Assembly: GCA_013426785.1 (NCBI GenBank)
Contig: JACDZI010000006.1
Location: forward strand, 1 to 64,000
Reading direction: 5' to 3'
Origin: Rhodocyclaceae bacterium
GTDB taxonomy: Bacteria; Pseudomonadota; Gammaproteobacteria; Burkholderiales; Rhodocyclaceae
Length of the DNA: 64,000 nt
Shown: one piece after another, positions 62,248 through 64,000 of the stretch
Layout: every line of letters starts with the position of its first letter
Position numbering within the stretch: position 1 is the stretch's first letter
The notes under the pieces: model-generated
Seen by the model: only the letters and a program-made list of their open reading frames with translations
The model's database searches: none
What the model was told of the DNA's origin: nothing
Position numbers and translations under genes: made by a program

Positions 62248-62369
62248 TGGAAGCCAATATCAGTATGGAAAGTTCAGCATTGCGCTCTGCTGCGCCGTCT
62301 CGCCAGCGCCGACTTTTGAATGTCAGCGGGACGCAGTGGCTGCAAGTCGTAAAAGGTAATGGAGACTGA
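62247..62369 (+). CDS. 40-codon ORF coupling the helicase and DUF262 genes
   Basis: An ATG shares bases with the helicase TAA (TAATG), and the frame runs 40 codons to a TGA one base before the DUF262 gene's ATG. The product (MEANISMESSALRSAAPSRQ and onward) resembles nothing I know, and its middle, PSRQRRLL, is translated from repeat copy S. It may be only a translational bridge, and its existence as a protein is unproven. Confidence 0.35.
   Translation: MEANISMESSALRSAAPSRQRRLLNVSGTQWLQVVKGNGD
62294..62319 (-). repeat. dispersed 25-nt repeat, copy S
   Basis: A near-exact copy (3' end GAGACGGC, as in glk) between the helicase and DUF262 genes, antisense to them. It shows that the family is present inside the defence locus as well. 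Confidence 0.85.
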
Positions 62370-62370
62370 C

Positions 62371-64000
62371 ATGGCCGCAACAAATTTCAAGACCGAAAAC
62401 AATACGTTCCGAAAGCTCATCGGTAATGGGCTGACCTATCGTATCCCACGCTTTCAGCGGGACTACAGTTGGACGGATGACGAGTGGGAAGATTTGTGGG
62501 CGGACTTGATGGGAACCCTGCAACCCGAAGGTGAACCCGCACATTACATGGGCTACCTCGTCCTGCAATCCGGGGATGACAAGACCTTTGAGGTGATCGA
62601 TGGACAGCAGCGCTTGACCACCGTCAGCATCATTGTTTTGGCTGTCCTGAAGAACCTGCAACGACTCATTGACGCGGGCAACGATGCCGAGGCCAACAAG
62701 CAGCGCATGGAACAGATTCGCCAGACCTACGTGGGCTACCTTGATCCCGTCACGCTGGTCGCCAGAGCCAAGCTGACGTTGAACCGCAACAACAACAGCT
62801 ACTATCAGGACTATCTGGTGCCATTGGGACACCTGCCGCAGCGCGGCTTTCGTGCGTCGGAACACCTTCTGCGCAAAGCCTTCGAGTGGTTTGATCGTCG
62901 TGTTGCTGAATACCTGAAGAAGAGCACGGGCACCGAGGGCATGCGGCTGGCGCAATTTGTCGAAGACATGAGCGACCGGCTGTTCTTTACGGTGATTACC
63001 GTCACTGACGAGCTGAATGCCTATAAGGTGTTCGAAACGCTCAATGCACGCGGGGTGCGCCTGTCAGCAACCGATCTGCTGAAGAACTATCTGTTTTCGG
63101 TTCTTGATCGCGGTAGTGACACCGATCACGAATTGCGCAATCTCGAAGAACGCTGGGAAGCCATGGTGGGTCGTCTGGGCGCGGAGAGTTTTCCCGATTT
63201 CCTGCGTGCACACTGGAACAGCCGCCGCCCATTTGCGCGTCAGGCTGAACTGTTCAAGACAATCCGCAGTCAGGTCAATTCGCGTGAAGTGGTTTTCCAG
63301 CTCCTGCGGGAAATGGAGCAAGACCTGGATACTTACCTTGCCCTGTCTTCGCCAGAAGCCTCCGATTGGCCGCAAGACATCAAGGGGTTTGCCAGCACGT
63401 TGCGGACATTCAATGTCCGCCAGCCACTGCCGCTGCTGCTGGCGGCTCGGCGGATTTTCGATGCCCCCGATTTTTCCGGCCTGATGCGCGCTTGTGTGGT
63501 GATCTCGATGCGCTTCAATGTCATTTGCAGCTACGGCACCGCCGAACAGGAGCGCACCTACAACGCGGTTGCGGAGCGGATAGCGAAGGGTGAAATCAAG
63601 AATCTAGGTGCCGCATTGGCCTCGATGCAGGGCATTTACCCCAACGACGCGGCGTTTCGTGCCGCCTTCGCCGAGAAAACCATTCGTACCACCCAGTCAC
63701 GCAACAACCGCGTGGTGCGTTTCATCCTGTGCGCGCTGGAGAAGCACTTTTCGGATGCCGACTACAGCTTCACCAGCGACAACTTCAACATCGAGCATGT
63801 CCTGCCCCAACACCCACAGACGGGATGGGAAACCTTCAGCGATGAAGAGGCCGATGCCTTGACCTATCGACTGGGCAACATGACCTTGATGCAGGCCGGC
63901 GCCAACAAGGATGTGGGGAATGCCGCTTACACAGCCAAACGCTCCGTTTTCGAACAAAGCGGTTTTGCCATTACTCGCAAGCTGGCCACCGACCATGCGG
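62371..64000 (+). CDS. DUF262/DUF1524 protein, GmrSD-type nuclease (partial)
   Basis: At least 543 residues; the frame is still open at the window end. The N-terminal DUF262 domain has the GmrS-like motifs IPRFQRDYSW (25-34) and IDGQQRLTT (76-84), which form an NTP-binding ParB-like fold, and LNARGVRLSATDLLKNY. The C-terminal DUF1524 domain has IEHVLPQ (His476) and LGNMTLM...N (501-511) of the His-Me finger nuclease. Fused GmrSD proteins cut modified (glucosylated hydroxymethylcytosine) phage DNA; other DUF262 proteins work within multi-gene systems. A GGAGAC ribosome site precedes the ATG. Position behind a SNF2 helicase suggests a multi-gene system. Confidence 0.9.
   Translation, partial: MAATNFKTENNTFRKLIGNGLTYRIPRFQRDYSWTDDEWEDLWADLMGTLQPEGEPAHYMGYLVLQSGDDKTFEVIDGQQRLTTVSIIVLAVLKNLQRLIDAGNDAEANKQRMEQIRQTYVGYLDPVTLVARAKLTLNRNNNSYYQDYLVPLGHLPQRGFRASEHLLRKAFEWFDRRVAEYLKKSTGTEGMRLAQFVEDMSDRLFFTVITVTDELNAYKVFETLNARGVRLSATDLLKNYLFSVLDRGSDTDHELRNLEERWEAMVGRLGAESFPDFLRAHWNSRRPFARQAELFKTIRSQVNSREVVFQLLREMEQDLDTYLALSSPEASDWPQDIKGFASTLRTFNVRQPLPLLLAARRIFDAPDFSGLMRACVVISMRFNVICSYGTAEQERTYNAVAERIAKGEIKNLGAALASMQGIYPNDAAFRAAFAEKTIRTTQSRNNRVVRFILCALEKHFSDADYSFTSDNFNIEHVLPQHPQTGWETFSDEEADALTYRLGNMTLMQAGANKDVGNAAYTAKRSVFEQSGFAITRKLATDHA

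Noticed and set aside
1-64000. CRISPR array, rRNA, tRNA or prophage genes
   Set aside because: No regularly spaced repeats, no cloverleaf or rRNA-like sequence and no phage structural genes were seen. The dispersed repeat is scattered singly over kilobases, not an array.

Overview
The window reads as a stretch of chromosome from a high-GC betaproteobacterium, most likely of the Rhodocyclales (Dechloromonas/Azonexus/Accumulibacter-like). This rests on gene content and order: argH next to an AlgZ/AlgR pair; gpmA-envC-ctpA-moeB; glyA-nrdR-ribD; secB-grxC-rhodanese; a glycogen cluster with a GH57 enzyme; TRAP transporters; and an acyl-CoA ligase/branched-chain ABC transporter/PaaK cluster. The genus cannot be fixed from the sequence alone. 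No rRNA, tRNA or CRISPR array was seen.

Layout. 1-3.8 kb: a wrecked Ser/Thr kinase gene behind argH, and the divergent AlgZ/AlgR-like two-component pair. 3.8-5.65 kb: a lower-GC islet (DUF4143 remnant, membrane methyltransferase, Crp-like regulator) where hemC would often stand. 5.7-12.4 kb: pyruvate carboxylase, a TPMT-like methyltransferase, the rRNA hydroxylase RlhA and a second Crp-like regulator. 12.6-20.8 kb: one long operon for import and CoA activation of a carboxylic acid. 21-25.4 kb: trmL, gpsA, SH3 protein, secB, grxC, rhodanese, an ArsR-type probable thiol sensor, gpmA. 25.4-33.2 kb: envC, ctpA, moeB and the glyA-nrdR-ribD-FKBP operon. 33-38 kb: TRAP permease dctQM flanked by two TakP-like binding proteins on the other strand. 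38-42.5 kb: pmbA, darP, mog, a frameshifted gene, an M17 aminopeptidase. 42.5-53.9 kb: thyA, then glucokinase and the glycogen genes (glgC, GH57, glgP, pgi, glgA), then folA, so the glycogen module lies between thyA and folA. 53.9-59.2 kb: TfoX-like protein, a lower-GC CPBP protease, a basic amino acid decarboxylase, dcd, apbC. 59.3-64 kb: a SNF2 helicase and a DUF262/DUF1524 (GmrSD-type) nuclease, probably the left edge of an anti-phage island that continues beyond the window.

The most unusual signal is a dispersed repeat of about 25 nt (core AAAAGTCGGCGCTGGC followed by RRGACGGC) present about 19 times. About half the copies sit directly behind stop codons, often supplying the stop itself. 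One pair is inverted and makes a terminator-like hairpin. The others lie inside open reading frames (ribD, folA, envC, glk, pepA, pgi, a DUF2934 gene, the dctP tail, a small leader ORF) and are read through in five of the six possible frames. This resembles REP/REPIN elements in layout and the Rickettsia palindromic elements in gene invasion, but I do not recognise the family.
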